From: Desulfurococcales archaeon
GTDB lineage: Archaea > Thermoproteota > Thermoprotei_A > Sulfolobales > AG1
Direction: 5' to 3'
NCBI GenBank assembly: GCA_015521765.1
Contig: WANO01000075.1
Location: 1 to 41,936 of the forward strand
Length of the DNA: 41,936 nt
Below the pieces are notes generated by a model. The model saw only the letters and a list, made by a program, of their open reading frames with translations. It did not search any database and was not told where the DNA came from. A program made the position numbers and the translations under genes. This document shows, piece by piece, positions 7,263 to 16,982 of the stretch; position 1 is the stretch's first letter, and the number at the start of each line of letters is the position of its first letter.

Positions 7263-9377
7263 TCAATACGTTTTAACTCTGCTGAAGCATCCAGAAACCT
7301 TCTCGTATAGCACTCCCTCCTGCTTTAGCTGATATATTATTCTCTCGACAGTCTCCTCATCTATATTCTCGCTTCTAGCCCTCTCCATTATGTCTTTAAG
7401 TCTTGCGCATCCTATTTTTGATTGCGAGGATAGCTCCCTAATTATATCTTCGATAAACAGTATCTTCTCTCTTCTGCTCTTCGGCTTGCCCGTCATTATT
7501 GTGTCTATATCTACAGTCCCGCTCTCAATATCTAATCCAACGTTCTCAAGCATCGTCTTCATAAGCCTTATAGCCTCGATCGCGTCTTCCTCAGTAACCA
7601 CCTCCTTTAGGGCCATCCTAGCGTGCGCCTCTGCTAACCTGATTAAGGCTTCAAGTTGCCTAGCCGTTATGGCTATCGGGGCATCCCTGCTTTCAGCCGC
7701 GGTTCTCCTCATCTCTACGAAGAACTCTGTGAGTATCTTTCTGGCCTCCTCTGTGAGTTTGGGGTAGACGTATTTCTTTGCGTATATTATGTACTTTCTA
7801 AGCATCTCCGGATCTATAGGCGATTTAACATCCTCAAAGCTCGCGTGTACAGTAGCTATATATTCCGCTAGTCTTCTATCTTCATCTGGGTTGGGTATGT
7901 CTTTCAGTATAAATATCAGGTCGAATCTAGATAGTATAGTTACAGGCAGGTTTATATTGTCCTGTATAGTCCTCTCCTCAATATATCTCCCATACCTGGG
8001 GTTCCCCGCAGCTATAACCGTGGCTCTAGCATTGAGAACGGCGTGTATACCTGCCTTTGATATCGATACTGTTTGTTGCTCTAGAGCCTCGTGGATGGCG
8101 ACACGGTCCTCGTCTCTCATCTTATCTATCTCATCGATACATACAACACCCATATCGCCCAGAACCATTGCTCCGGCTTCAAGATAGTATTCTCCGGTCC
8201 CCTTCTCTCTCAGCACTGCTGCTGTCAGTCCTGCGGCTGTTGATCCCTTCCCTGTGGTGAATAGCCCTCTTGGAGCTATCTTCGATGCGAACTGGAGTAG
8301 CTGGGACTTAGCGGTTCCTGGATCGCCTATAAGCAGAACATGTATATCACCCCTTATTCGGGTTCCATCCCTCCTTATTTTAGGTATTCCACCGAATAGG
8401 GCTAGGGCTATAGCCTCCTTAATGTCCCAGTGTCCATATATCGTTGGTGCTATGCTGGCGATTATTTTCCTTCTTATCAGGGGGTCCCTCCCAAGCTTCT
8501 TGATCTCTTCAATATCCTCCTCAGTTAGGGTTATCTCATCAACACCCTTTCTCCCGGCCTCTATATAGTTTGCGTATATCTCGCTCTCATATACCCCTTT
8601 GAATCTCCTCGAGCTACCGCCCTTATCCTTGGCTAGTCTAAGTATGCCAACCACGATGGCCTTGTCTCCAGGCCTAACTCTATCCACCAGCTCGCCTTCA
8701 AGTATGATGGTTATCTGCCTCGGCATTCTTCCTGAGGGGACCTCTTCGGGCATTTCGCTTATAACGATCTTCTGATAATCTATGAACTCGCTTTCCTCCT
8801 CAATAAGCTCAAAAGATCCCGCTGAACCGCCGCAAACACCACAGCTCGAGGGTCTCTTAACGATCTCTGAGGAAACCTCTATACTAAACTTGCTGTTGCA
8901 TTCGGGGTAGGCGTGGAGGAAGGTGGCTTTCTGTATTCTCTGTTTTGGGGGTGTTAATTTAAGCACCACCCCCTCGACCTGCACAAGTTTTCCTAGATGT
9001 TCTGTTCTCAGATCTCTTATGGGGACTGTCTCTATCAGCCCCCTAAATCTGGGTGTGAGTGTCTTCTTCTCGAAAGCTATAAATATGCTTCTGGCGAACT
9101 CTATAAGTGCGGGCTTAAACACGTTCTCGATCATGTATTCGGGGTCTTCTACGAGCCTCGTAGCTAGATCCTCATCGTAGTTTATGAGATCGATGAAATC
9201 AATAACTATACTGTTCTCTCCCCTCAGTATGGCGTCTCTGATACGGTTACGGTACTTGAAATCTCCATCTGCACCCTTGGTGTTCTCGAGGAAGTCTATA
9301 GCTCTAGATAGAAGATCTGTGACCTCCTCCCTGTTTTGGAGAAGCTCGTTAGCCACGGCTAGACTCACCCCTGCCAC
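7263..9377 (-). CDS. mcm: Replicative helicase MCM
   Basis: Hexameric 3'-5' DNA helicase of the replication fork, 704 residues. N-terminal OB/zinc region with zinc ligands His155, Cys160, Cys179 and Cys182 (the His-Cys3 arrangement seen in Sulfolobus MCM). The AAA+ core has Walker A GDPGTAKSQ at 351-359, Walker B CIDEIDKM around 413-420 and the arginine-finger SRFDLIF. A C-terminal winged helix follows (SQSKIGCARLKDIMERA onward). No intein is present. The start overlaps the end of gins23 by 29 bases, as in other crenarchaea where Gins23 and MCM are co-transcribed and interact. Confidence 0.97.
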   Translation of the reverse strand: MAGVSLAVANELLQNREEVTDLLSRAIDFLENTKGADGDFKYRNRIRDAILRGENSIVIDFIDLINYDEDLATRLVEDPEYMIENVFKPALIEFARSIFIAFEKKTLTPRFRGLIETVPIRDLRTEHLGKLVQVEGVVLKLTPPKQRIQKATFLHAYPECNSKFSIEVSSEIVKRPSSCGVCGGSAGSFELIEEESEFIDYQKIVISEMPEEVPSGRMPRQITIILEGELVDRVRPGDKAIVVGILRLAKDKGGSSRRFKGVYESEIYANYIEAGRKGVDEITLTEEDIEEIKKLGRDPLIRRKIIASIAPTIYGHWDIKEAIALALFGGIPKIRRDGTRIRGDIHVLLIGDPGTAKSQLLQFASKIAPRGLFTTGKGSTAAGLTAAVLREKGTGEYYLEAGAMVLGDMGVVCIDEIDKMRDEDRVAIHEALEQQTVSISKAGIHAVLNARATVIAAGNPRYGRYIEERTIQDNINLPVTILSRFDLIFILKDIPNPDEDRRLAEYIATVHASFEDVKSPIDPEMLRKYIIYAKKYVYPKLTEEARKILTEFFVEMRRTAAESRDAPIAITARQLEALIRLAEAHARMALKEVVTEEDAIEAIRLMKTMLENVGLDIESGTVDIDTIMTGKPKSRREKILFIEDIIRELSSQSKIGCARLKDIMERARSENIDEETVERIIYQLKQEGVLYEKVSGCFSRVKTY

Positions 9378-9885
9378 TCTCTGTAAGGCTGTTTATCCAG
9401 ATATTAACCACATCCATGAATCTCCTGAATAGTATTCTCTCCTCCAGGCTCATACTGTTTTCAAGCTCCTCCAATTTCTCTTTAGCTATCAAGGAGGATA
9501 ATATGATTTTCTGGAGCCTCAGGAGAACCAGGCGGGATAGGTTTTTACGTATCTTCTCCAGCTCCAGAAGAGCCTCAGGGTCTCTGCCCGACCTGTATTT
9601 TTCATATAGATCGCTAATCAGGTTCTTCGACTCTAGATAGAAGTCCGCGGGTATGTTGCTCAGAGATATCTGATTCTTTCTAGATAGAGCCTCCTCCGTG
9701 AACTTGGCTTTATTTATGTCGTTTACGCTTGACACGCTCCTCTTAACCTCAACATACCCAAGCTTCTCCATCTCATATGCTATCCATCTAGGCATCTCTA
9801 TCTCGATCCCCTTAATAAACTCTATATCGCTAAACGGGGTTCTACCTATGGTCCTTAAGACAATTACCCTCACTGGGGAAAGCAT
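9349..9885 (-). CDS. gins23: GINS complex subunit Gins23
   Basis: Subunit of the archaeal GINS complex, part of the CMG-like replicative helicase. The 178 residues show a small beta-rich domain first (VRVIVLRTIGRTPFSDIEFI, then RWIAYEMEKLGYVEV) and an alpha-helical domain after it. This B-A order is that of Psf2/Psf3, hence Gins23 rather than Gins15. The sequence is poorly conserved, so the strongest support is its position directly before mcm with a 29-base overlap, a known arrangement. The frame is open upstream of ATG 9885 for about 20 codons without a usual start codon. The 177-base gap to the GTPase gene holds divergent promoters and nothing else I can see. Confidence 0.82.
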   Translation of the reverse strand: MLSPVRVIVLRTIGRTPFSDIEFIKGIEIEMPRWIAYEMEKLGYVEVKRSVSSVNDINKAKFTEEALSRKNQISLSNIPADFYLESKNLISDLYEKYRSGRDPEALLELEKIRKNLSRLVLLRLQKIILSSLIAKEKLEELENSMSLEERILFRRFMDVVNIWINSLTESGRGESSRG

Positions 9886-10049
9886 CTGCGCTAGTGTTGT
9901 TGCCTCGATATCTTTTATGTTGAGCAGATTGGGTCCCCCTACAATTTATTTCTCTGCTAATGTGGCTATAATAGCTCTACCCTTAAAACTATACTCTATA
10001 ATTTATCTCTGGTCTTTCCTATGTATTATTAGCTGCAGTCGATATAATC

Positions 10050-10056
10050 GAGGTGG
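10050..10056 (+). promoter_or_regulatory. Shine-Dalgarno supporting a TTG start
   Basis: GAGGTGG six bases before the TTG at 10063 fixes the start of the Obg-family GTPase. It shows that TTG starts in this genome can be served by a normal ribosome-binding site. Confidence 0.7.
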
Positions 10057-10062
10057 CTGATC

Positions 10063-11292
10063 TTGGTTCACCAATCAAGTATACTTATAGGTATTGTGGG
10101 CAAGACAAACGTGGGTAAGTCCACTCTTTTCTCAGCCCTAACCATGCTTCCGGTAAAGATCGAGAATAGGCCCTTCGTAACTATCGAGCCCAACATCGGT
10201 ATAGCTTATGTCAGGTCTGAGTGTCCACATAGATCTCTTAATCTGCCCAAGTGCGATCCCATCAACTCGCTGTGTATAGAGGGATATAGATTCATCCCCG
10301 TAAAGGTTATGGATGTAGCCGGTCTTATCCCGGGAGCCCACAGGGGCCGTGGTTTGGGCAATAAGTTTCTGGATGATATTAGGCAGGCGAATGCATTGAT
10401 ACACGTTATAGATGCCTCAGGATCTACTGACGAGGAGGGGAACCCGGTTAAGCCTGGATCCTATGATCCCTTTGAAGATATAGTAGCTATTGAGAGGGAG
10501 ATAGATCTCTGGATGTTTTCGATAATTAGAAATGGCTGGGATAAGCTTTCTAAGGGGCTGGATCACGTACCACAGGATCAAGCCATAGATAGGCTGACCC
10601 AGAGACTATCGGGTCTTAGTATAAGGAGGACACATGTTGTGCACGCCCTGAAGCGGAGCGGTCTCGACACAAAGAAGTTCTCTCTCTGGGATAGCGATGA
10701 TCTGTTGAGTTTTGTGAGCGAGCTGAGAAAGGTATCCAAGCCAACCATTATAGCTGCTAATAAGGCCGATCTCCCTGAGTCGATAGATATAATTAAGAGC
10801 CTAGTGGAGAGGGCTAGGGATAGGGTTATTGTTCCTGTCTCTGCCGAGATCGAGCTCGCGTTGAGGAGGGCTAGTAAGGCTGGTCTGATCCGTTATATAC
10901 CTGGTGATCCGGTGTTTGAGGTTGTGGATGAGTCTAGGTTGAGCGATAGGCAGAGGAAGGCTCTAGGATATATCCGTGAGGTTATGGATAGGCTTCAGGG
11001 TTCTGGTGTTCAGAGGGTTCTTAATGTGCTTGTATTTGATCTTATGGAGATGATTCCTGTTTACCCCGTGGAAAACGTGAATGAGTATTCGGATTCAAGA
11101 GGGAATATATTGCCTGATGTTATATTGGTTAGGAGGGGCTCTACTCCTAGGGATCTTGCCTATATGATCCATACAGATCTAGGTGAGGGATTCCTCTACG
11201 CGATCGATGCAAGAACGAGAAACAGGGTTGGTGGAGACTATATCCTTAGGGAGAACGATATAATTAAAATAGTTTCGGCCAAGGCTAGATAA
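10063..11292 (+). CDS. Obg/YchF-family GTPase with TGS domain
   Basis: Translation-associated GTPase of the OBG superfamily, 409 residues. Motifs in order: G1 GIVGKTNVGKST, switch region PFVTIEPN, G3 DVAGLIPG followed by the family's HRGRGLGNKFLDDIR, G4 NKAD, and a C-terminal TGS domain ending YAIDARTRNRVGGDYILREND. It resembles the archaeal YchF/Ola1-related group and contains an archaeal insert with a CPHRSLNLPKCDP cysteine pair. The TTG start at 10063 has GAGGTGG at 10050-10056, six bases upstream, and the protein begins shortly before G1 as expected. Role is probably ribosome-linked; the exact process is not known to me. Confidence 0.88.
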   Translation: MVHQSSILIGIVGKTNVGKSTLFSALTMLPVKIENRPFVTIEPNIGIAYVRSECPHRSLNLPKCDPINSLCIEGYRFIPVKVMDVAGLIPGAHRGRGLGNKFLDDIRQANALIHVIDASGSTDEEGNPVKPGSYDPFEDIVAIEREIDLWMFSIIRNGWDKLSKGLDHVPQDQAIDRLTQRLSGLSIRRTHVVHALKRSGLDTKKFSLWDSDDLLSFVSELRKVSKPTIIAANKADLPESIDIIKSLVERARDRVIVPVSAEIELALRRASKAGLIRYIPGDPVFEVVDESRLSDRQRKALGYIREVMDRLQGSGVQRVLNVLVFDLMEMIPVYPVENVNEYSDSRGNILPDVILVRRGSTPRDLAYMIHTDLGEGFLYAIDARTRNRVGGDYILRENDIIKIVSAKAR

Positions 11293-11303
11293 ATGCTCTC
11301 TTT

Positions 11304-12392
11304 CTAGAGCTGGAACATGCTTGGATCGAGGCCTCTTACCTTGATTCTGAATGGCTTACCTATGTTTCCACCGCTGTACTCTATTCTTGCTTCGGGAACG
11401 ATCTTCTTAACTATCTCTATTATCGTGTACGCATGCATAGTTAGCTGGGCTCCTGTGATCTCGCTTATACCGTTGGAGAACACTAGATAGGGTATGATCA
11501 TGTCTGACGCATGCCTATCTAACCCGGCACCTGTCATGAGGTCCTCTATCAGCTTTGATGCAGCCTCATGCCCCACCTCTTCGGCTCTTTTATCTCTAGC
11601 CCCTATACTGTCTGCCCCTATGCGGCTTTTCTCAGTCTCTGCCCATATAGCTATTCCTGACCCTGGGCCTAGATGCGGATCTTTATTTACGGGATAGTGC
11701 TCTATACTTATATCTATATCGATATCCATCCCCAACCCCTTCAATCTAGCTATGGCTGAGTTCGCCTGTCTTTCGGCTACATGTCTCGGAAGCCTTACGC
11801 AGTGGCTGTTTCCTTTGATACGGAGTATCTTGCCCCTCTCTATAAGCTCTATGGGCTTGAAGCCTTTAGGAGGATCATTGACCTCCAGTATAACGTGCCC
11901 GCCACCACGCGGATAATGCCCCCTTCTCAGCAGCTTTAGCTCGATTTCGTAGCCGAGGTTTCTTAGATGATACAGCATTACGTTTTTGAAGTAGTCGAAT
12001 GTGGGGCTCCATGGAACATCTGTCCCGCCCTTAAGCTCAACAGTTACTGAGGAGTCGGCAAAAGCTATTACTGGAAGTATGCTTTGAAGCACCAGAGTTA
12101 TTGATCCCGCTGTACCTATATCCAGATTGAATTTTCCATGGAATATGCCCGTGGGCTCAAAACTTACTTCCGTAGATCCTATCTCAGCACCATACACACG
12201 CGCTCTAGTAAGCTCCGCCAGCGCCCTTATCGCGGTTAAGTGCTGTCTCTGCAGTCCTGGATTAGATCTTTTAACCCTTATATTTATTATCTTTACAGGC
12301 CTCCTCATTATAGAGGCTATAGCCAAGGAATACCTAAGTATCTGGCCTCCGCCCTCTCCGAAGCTGCCGTCTATCAATATGTATTCAGTCAC
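11304..12392 (-). CDS. rtcA: RNA 3'-terminal phosphate cyclase
   Basis: ATP-dependent enzyme that converts RNA 3'-phosphates to 2',3'-cyclic phosphates. About 362 residues of normal family length. Seen: [18 protein letters not shown] at the N-terminus, [33 protein letters not shown] and the C-terminal LDRHASDM segment, whose histidine matches the residue adenylated in the family. Three start codons lie in a row (TTG 12398, GTG 12395, GTG 12392). GGGAGGTGA at 12399-12407 is best spaced for the GTG at 12392, which I use. The start region overlaps the end of nadM by about 8 bases; together with the SAM-cleaving enzyme upstream, these form an overlapping three-gene unit. Confidence 0.95.
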   Translation of the reverse strand: MTEYILIDGSFGEGGGQILRYSLAIASIMRRPVKIINIRVKRSNPGLQRQHLTAIRALAELTRARVYGAEIGSTEVSFEPTGIFHGKFNLDIGTAGSITLVLQSILPVIAFADSSVTVELKGGTDVPWSPTFDYFKNVMLYHLRNLGYEIELKLLRRGHYPRGGGHVILEVNDPPKGFKPIELIERGKILRIKGNSHCVRLPRHVAERQANSAIARLKGLGMDIDIDISIEHYPVNKDPHLGPGSGIAIWAETEKSRIGADSIGARDKRAEEVGHEAASKLIEDLMTGAGLDRHASDMIIPYLVFSNGISEITGAQLTMHAYTIIEIVKKIVPEARIEYSGGNIGKPFRIKVRGLDPSMFQL

Positions 12393-12930
12393 CACCAATC
12401 ACCTCCCTGATTCTTTTAACTCCATCAATCATATCGATAATCCTTGAGACCGCATTTGGTACGTAGCTTCTCCACGCATCGTCACCTGCTATCATCATTT
12501 TTCTAATCCTCGTAGAACTATATTTGTTGCGCTCGAACGAGGGTGGAACAAGCACGCTGTATCCTGCCTCCTTAAATAGCCTAACGACTAGGGGGTTTCT
12601 AGAGATCCCTACATCGAACTCTGGAACGAAGAGCCTGAGATAGCTAGCCCACACCGAGTTCATCAATATGTCTGGAACCGGGATTATGAGTATTCTTGAT
12701 AGATCGATATTGCCTTCCTTTAGAGACTCTCTGATCATGATTATCCTCTCTCCAGCGGTGAAGGGATTAACAACGGTATGGCTCTCTTGGGCTGTCCCTA
12801 TAACTATAGCTAGCTCCTCAACATGCTTTAGGGCCCATTTAACAACTTCCAGATGCCCTAGATGGAACGGCTGGAATCTTCCGGGGAATACCCCTCTCCT
12901 GTATTTCCTCTCTATGCTTTCTGGATCCAT
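12385..12930 (-). CDS. nadM: Nicotinamide-nucleotide adenylyltransferase
   Basis: Makes NAD from NMN and ATP. The 181 residues show the archaeal NadM signature [10 protein letters not shown] at 17-26 (nucleotidyltransferase HxGH at its end), [19 protein letters not shown] and the second nucleotide motif SSTRIRKMM. The ATG at 12930 is preceded by GGTGA at good spacing and lies 19 bases inside the upstream SAM hydroxide adenosyltransferase gene. The N-terminus is about ten residues longer than in many NadM proteins. The 3' end overlaps rtcA. Confidence 0.94.
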   Translation of the reverse strand: MDPESIERKYRRGVFPGRFQPFHLGHLEVVKWALKHVEELAIVIGTAQESHTVVNPFTAGERIIMIRESLKEGNIDLSRILIIPVPDILMNSVWASYLRLFVPEFDVGISRNPLVVRLFKEAGYSVLVPPSFERNKYSSTRIRKMMIAGDDAWRSYVPNAVSRIIDMIDGVKRIREVIGGD

Positions 12931-13742
12931 AGCTTGTCACCTATTTTAAGATTCATAATCCTGGATGCATCACCCATGTATTGGGCTATCTCTACGAACC
13001 CCATGCTTCCTGGATACATAACCAGCTCACCTCTAGAGCCGTGGCTGAAGCTCGGATAAAAAACAAGCTGAAACCTGTTTTTTGTGTGTGGGAGCGATAT
13101 ATAGATTCTCTGACCGTTCTCTATGGATAGATGCTTCATGAGGTCCCTCGATCTGCATGATGTTACTATATTGCCAAAATGATCTATATATATCACCGAC
13201 GCTACAGCGGTTCTATCATCCATATAGCTACATGAATAATCTATTGGGGGCTTAACGAGCTTCTCTACATCTATCTCCTCGCCTATTTCTTCGGGATCAA
13301 TGCCCAGGGATAGATAGGCGGCTACGGGGGCAAATATGTCTCTACCGTGAAATGTGTGCGAGATCTCCTCCCTAAAATACTTCGGGTTCTCAAGCACTAT
13401 AGCCTTCTCGATACCATCATCCATAGCTGCAGGGATTAAAACACCGTTGTCGGGTCCGATAAAGAAGTAGTTTCTCGATACTAGTAGTATGGGTTTTCTT
13501 TCGCTCCCTACTCCAGGGTCTATGACGGCAACGTTTATCGTTCCTGCTGGGTATTCTCGGTATGTTGTTAGCAGTATGTATGATCCGTATGCTATATCGA
13601 ATGCGGGGACCTCATGAACTATATCCACTATCTGTGCATTTCTATTGATCGAGTATATCACACCCTTAACAGCGCCTACATAGGGATCCTTAAGACCGAA
13701 ATCTGTGGTCAGCGTTATTATCCCGCAGGGTTTAACGGCCAA
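12912..13742 (-). CDS. SAM hydroxide adenosyltransferase (DUF62 family)
   Basis: Family of SAM-cleaving enzymes that produce adenosine and methionine; fluorinase and chlorinase are specialised relatives. The 276 residues have the N-terminal [56 protein letters not shown] and [11 protein letters not shown] blocks that define the family. No sign of the fluorinase-specific insert was noted, so hydroxide as nucleophile is the likely reaction. The start is TTG at 13742 with a GGTG about ten bases upstream. It is first in an overlapping unit with nadM and rtcA. The physiological role in archaea is not settled; it may limit SAM levels. Confidence 0.9.
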   Translation of the reverse strand: MAVKPCGIITLTTDFGLKDPYVGAVKGVIYSINRNAQIVDIVHEVPAFDIAYGSYILLTTYREYPAGTINVAVIDPGVGSERKPILLVSRNYFFIGPDNGVLIPAAMDDGIEKAIVLENPKYFREEISHTFHGRDIFAPVAAYLSLGIDPEEIGEEIDVEKLVKPPIDYSCSYMDDRTAVASVIYIDHFGNIVTSCRSRDLMKHLSIENGQRIYISLPHTKNRFQLVFYPSFSHGSRGELVMYPGSMGFVEIAQYMGDASRIMNLKIGDKLWIQKA

Positions 13743-13809
13743 GACCTATGCACCTAAGATCACTTGTTACATCCCATATATTACTGTATTCCATATGCTT
13801 GTTCTTCTC

Positions 13810-14385
13810 CTAGGATTTCTCCCCGCTATACTTCTTGCCTCTCTCCTCCAGCCATAGCTCCAGGTATGATTTAACTATGTTCACTCCCGATATGTTTATT
13901 ATGTTCTTGAGTTTCTCTATCTTTGACACGAACTCGCTAGCTGTTTTGACTCCCTCAACCTCGATCTCCACGAATCTCCCGAGGCTTTCAACAGTGTCTA
14001 GGAATATCTTGTATGTTCCTAGCCTATAGATCTTTCTCTGCTTCCTGATTACGTATCTATTTTTGAATCCAAGTCTACCGAATATATCTAGTAGCTTAAA
14101 TGGGTCTCCGATCTCGATGCTTATCTCGTCCCTAACCTTAAGGTCTTTAAATTTCTTTGGGCCTTTATAGGTTAGCTCTCCAGAAACACGGTTGCTTGAG
14201 TTCCGCGTTATTCTTATTCTGAGGACCTCGTCCCTCTTCTTGAGATCTATGCATGGATACAGATCTATATAATGATCCTCCTCAAAAACCTGATCTATGA
14301 GTGAAGCACCCAGCTTCACTAAGGCTCTCTCTATCTCGCCATGGTCTCTAACTTTGAATTTTGCCTCATACTCCGTGTAGGTCAT
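13810..14385 (-). CDS. CYTH-domain protein (CyaB/thiamine triphosphatase-like)
   Basis: Member of the CYTH superfamily, whose enzymes bind triphosphate compounds in a beta tunnel (class IV adenylyl cyclases, thiamine triphosphatases, tripolyphosphatases). The 191 residues begin with the diagnostic EYEAKFKV (ExExK), followed by a DHYIDLYP strand, RIRITRNSS, ELTYKGPK, RDEISIEI, QRKIYRLG and LGRFVEIEVEG. The substrate cannot be told from sequence. The ATG at 14385 lies 87 bases downstream of the NOG1-like gene, and 67 bases separate it from the next gene, so it may be its own unit. Confidence 0.87.
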   Translation of the reverse strand: MTYTEYEAKFKVRDHGEIERALVKLGASLIDQVFEEDHYIDLYPCIDLKKRDEVLRIRITRNSSNRVSGELTYKGPKKFKDLKVRDEISIEIGDPFKLLDIFGRLGFKNRYVIRKQRKIYRLGTYKIFLDTVESLGRFVEIEVEGVKTASEFVSKIEKLKNIINISGVNIVKSYLELWLEERGKKYSGEKS

Positions 14386-14472
14386 TAGCCACGCTACACC
14401 TACACTAAAATTACTTTAGACAGCTAAATACTATTCACCATAATAATATTGAAGTGTGATTTAGATCGTTCC

Positions 14473-15522
14473 TCAATTAATTTGAATCCCTATAACCCTT
14501 TTAAGAAGGTCATTAACGCCTGTACCATGCTTTGCACTTATAAGAACATACCTATCATACCCATGCCTCTGTACTGCGTCTATGGCTGCGTGTATCTCCT
14601 CTCTTGAGGCTATATCGATCTTGTTTATAGCCACATATATCTTGCCTCTCTCGATCCCGAGGACATTCTCAACAGATGCTAGAACCCTCATCTGCTGGTC
14701 TAGACTATAGTATGAGCTCTTTCTCGGATCAATCATGAAAACCACCCTGTCTGAGAGGTGCTTTAGAGCGGACACGGCCTTAAGCTCTATCTCGTTCATT
14801 TCTGATATTTCCCGATCTAGTATTCCAGGAGTATCTATAGCCATATACCTATACCCATCAAGCTCCCCGTGGCCAACAATAACCTTCTTCGTGGTGAAGG
14901 GGAAGGGCGATATCTCCGGTTTAGCGCTGGATATCCTCGCTATAAGTGTTGATTTACCGACCTGGGGCATCCCGGCAACAACTATCTTTACTAGATCCTC
15001 TTCTATGCAGGGGCTCCTTCCAACCTCCTTTATCGACTCCTTCAACAGTTCGAGGCCACGAACCTTTCTTTTGAGAATAGATAGTGTGCGCCCTATAAAC
15101 TCCCTAATGTATCTCTTGGCTTCCTTCGGATCTTCTGCCTTAGCGATCTTTTTCCGGTAATCCCTCATGATCCCCGTGATTATATAGATCGCTCTCCTAC
15201 AGCCTCTAACCGTGTCCTCGTACTTTTGTTTAGTAGCTATATTTATGATCTCACGATAAAAAGGATGTACAGCATCTAGAGGCGGGAGCCTGGCGCATCT
15301 ACCTATGCTCGACGCTATAGCCTCATACAGCTTATCGAGCTTTGAGAGGTAGGTGTTCACTAACGCCTTCTTCCTAGATCTAGATGCCCTTAGATTTATC
15401 TTCTCACTATATATCCTAAGCAGTCTTCTCCTGATATCCTCAATAGTATCTATCCTTATCCTTTTTGCTGAATCGCTGAAGCATCCAGGCAATCTATGAT
15501 CACTGCTCAAGTCTTCATGCAT
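14473..15522 (-). CDS. nog1: NOG1-like GTP-binding protein
   Basis: GTPase of the OBG-like NOG1 branch, linked to 60S/50S subunit biogenesis. An N-terminal helical domain (about 1-180, basic, with the PFYREIINIATKQKY and YIREFIGRTLSILKRK segments) precedes the G domain: G1 GMPQVGKSTL, G2-like PFTTKKVIVGH, G3 DTPGILDR, then NEIELKAVSALKHLSDRVVFMIDP, and G4 NKID. At 349 residues it matches the archaeal version, which lacks the C-terminal extension of eukaryotic NOG1. The ATG at 15522 diverges from the DUF357 fusion gene 58 bases away, so both promoters share a very short gap. Confidence 0.92.
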   Translation of the reverse strand: MHEDLSSDHRLPGCFSDSAKRIRIDTIEDIRRRLLRIYSEKINLRASRSRKKALVNTYLSKLDKLYEAIASSIGRCARLPPLDAVHPFYREIINIATKQKYEDTVRGCRRAIYIITGIMRDYRKKIAKAEDPKEAKRYIREFIGRTLSILKRKVRGLELLKESIKEVGRSPCIEEDLVKIVVAGMPQVGKSTLIARISSAKPEISPFPFTTKKVIVGHGELDGYRYMAIDTPGILDREISEMNEIELKAVSALKHLSDRVVFMIDPRKSSYYSLDQQMRVLASVENVLGIERGKIYVAINKIDIASREEIHAAIDAVQRHGYDRYVLISAKHGTGVNDLLKRVIGIQIN

Positions 15523-15580
15523 GTATTAGTTATTCAATCCTTTTAAGCTTAGGTGTTATTCACTATAATAGGTTGCATCA

Positions 15581-16300
15581 TTGACCAGCGACTCCTGGAC
15601 AAGCAACGCTGATGAGAGGCTGAGGAAATACATCTCGAGCCTTGAGAAAGCTCTGCAGGAGATAGAGATTGTCGCCCCAGATAGGAGGTATGAGGATTCG
15701 GCTAGAGACGTGGTTGATCTGGCTAAAAGATATTTTGAGGACGCAAAATACTACAGAGATAAGGGAGACGCATTAACTGGGATCGTGAATGTAGCATATG
15801 CAGAGGGGCTGCTGGACGCCTTAAGGCTGATGGGATTCGCTAAGTTTAGCTGGAGAAGGAGTGGTGAGGAGAAGAAGGTTTTTGTTGGTGGTACATTCGA
15901 TATAATCCACCCTGGCCATATAGAGCTTCTCAAGTTCGCCTCGAGATACGGTAGGGTGTATGTTGCTGTTTCCAGAGATAGCAATGCGGAGAAGATAAAG
16001 GGTAGGAAGCCCATCAATAACGAGAATGATCGTTTAAGGGTCATTAAGGCGATCAGATACACCTACGACGCCTTCCTAGGAGATGAGAGGGATTTCATCA
16101 AAAGCGTTGAGAGGGTTAGGCCGGATATAATTGTTCTCGGGCCCGACCAGTTCGTTTCGCCGGAGGAGCTTAGGAATAGGCTTTCTGAAAGGGGCCTCGG
16201 CGATATAGAGATAGTCAAGTTTCCTAAGAGGATCGAGCCGTACTCCTCAACCGAGATTATAAGGAGAATTGTGAGGGAGTATCGGGATAAGGAGATCTAG
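15581..16300 (+). CDS. DUF357 domain fused to RibL-like cytidylyltransferase-family enzyme
   Basis: Two-domain protein of 239 residues. Residues about 10-88 form a helical DUF357 domain of unknown role. Residues about 99-239 are a nucleotidyltransferase with GGTFDIIHPGHIELL (HPGH at 110-113), GRKPINNENDRLRVI, LGDERDFIKSVERVRPDIIVLGPDQ and a final SSTEIIRRI. The GPDQ region and the overall pattern resemble archaeal FAD synthetase RibL (MJ1179 type) more than phosphopantetheine adenylyltransferase, but substrate choice in this superfamily is unreliable by eye. RibK in the same window would supply FMN. The start is TTG at 15581; no clear ribosome-binding site is seen, so the transcript may be leaderless. 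It is convergent with psmB across 25 bases. Confidence 0.8.
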   Translation: MTSDSWTSNADERLRKYISSLEKALQEIEIVAPDRRYEDSARDVVDLAKRYFEDAKYYRDKGDALTGIVNVAYAEGLLDALRLMGFAKFSWRRSGEEKKVFVGGTFDIIHPGHIELLKFASRYGRVYVAVSRDSNAEKIKGRKPINNENDRLRVIKAIRYTYDAFLGDERDFIKSVERVRPDIIVLGPDQFVSPEELRNRLSERGLGDIEIVKFPKRIEPYSSTEIIRRIVREYRDKEI

Positions 16301-16325
16301 TATGCAAGTGTGTGGGATGCAGGAT

Positions 16326-16958
16326 CTATATTTTGAAGAAGTACTCCTTAACCCCTTCGGAGCCTATAGCGACAACATCTATACCCTCTCCAGTGTAGGC
16401 GTCTCTCTTTATAGCTGAATATACGGCCTCTCTGGCTAGTTCTACAGCTTTCTCTACGGTTAGATCCTCGCTATAACCATTTTCCAGAACACCTATAGCT
16501 ACTGGGCTACCGCTACCTGTGGCAACGTATTTCTCTTCCGATACGTCCCCGAAGAAACTTATTTGGTATAGTCTGGGGCCGTTGTCGTATCCTCCAAGAA
16601 TAAGCTGGACTATATAGGGGAAGTACTTTGAGCTGTTCAATATCAGGCCCAGCAGTCCCGCCATGGCTTTTATGGGCATTGGCTCACCCACCCTTATTCT
16701 ATACAGCCTTGACTCGTGTCTTAGATAGTCGGCTAGTGCTTGTGCATCCGCTACCAAGCCTGATATTGTTAGTGCTACACGATTATCTATTACCTCTATC
16801 TTTCTAACGTTCTTGTGGGCTATATACTGGCCTGATGTAGCCCTCTTATCTGCGGCAAGCACCACATGGGTTTTTGTGGTTAGCCCAACGGTTGTTGTTC
16901 CTTTAAGGGCTTTCTCTATGGCTCTCTGGATATCTGTGTTGTTGATCAGCGTATCCAC
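16326..16958 (-). CDS. psmB: Proteasome beta subunit (catalytic)
   Basis: Threonine protease subunit of the 20S proteasome. After a propeptide of 20 residues the mature chain would start at Thr21 in KGTTTVGLTTK. Numbered from that Thr1, Asp17, Arg19 and Lys33 of the catalytic system are present, as is the late GSGS loop, so this is an active-type beta subunit. Length is 210 residues, normal. It lies 24 bases after the XRE-type regulator gene on the same strand and so is probably the third gene of an operon starting with a DUF2178 membrane protein. Archaea of this group often have two beta genes; only one is seen here. Confidence 0.95.
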   Translation of the reverse strand: MDTLINNTDIQRAIEKALKGTTTVGLTTKTHVVLAADKRATSGQYIAHKNVRKIEVIDNRVALTISGLVADAQALADYLRHESRLYRIRVGEPMPIKAMAGLLGLILNSSKYFPYIVQLILGGYDNGPRLYQISFFGDVSEEKYVATGSGSPVAIGVLENGYSEDLTVEKAVELAREAVYSAIKRDAYTGEGIDVVAIGSEGVKEYFFKI

Positions 16959-16982
16959 CAGATTATCAATTATACTAAAAAG

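Noticed and set aside
7390-8568. Several plus-strand open frames opposite mcm
   Set aside because: Antisense shadows of a well-conserved gene; no ribosome-binding sites or motifs.
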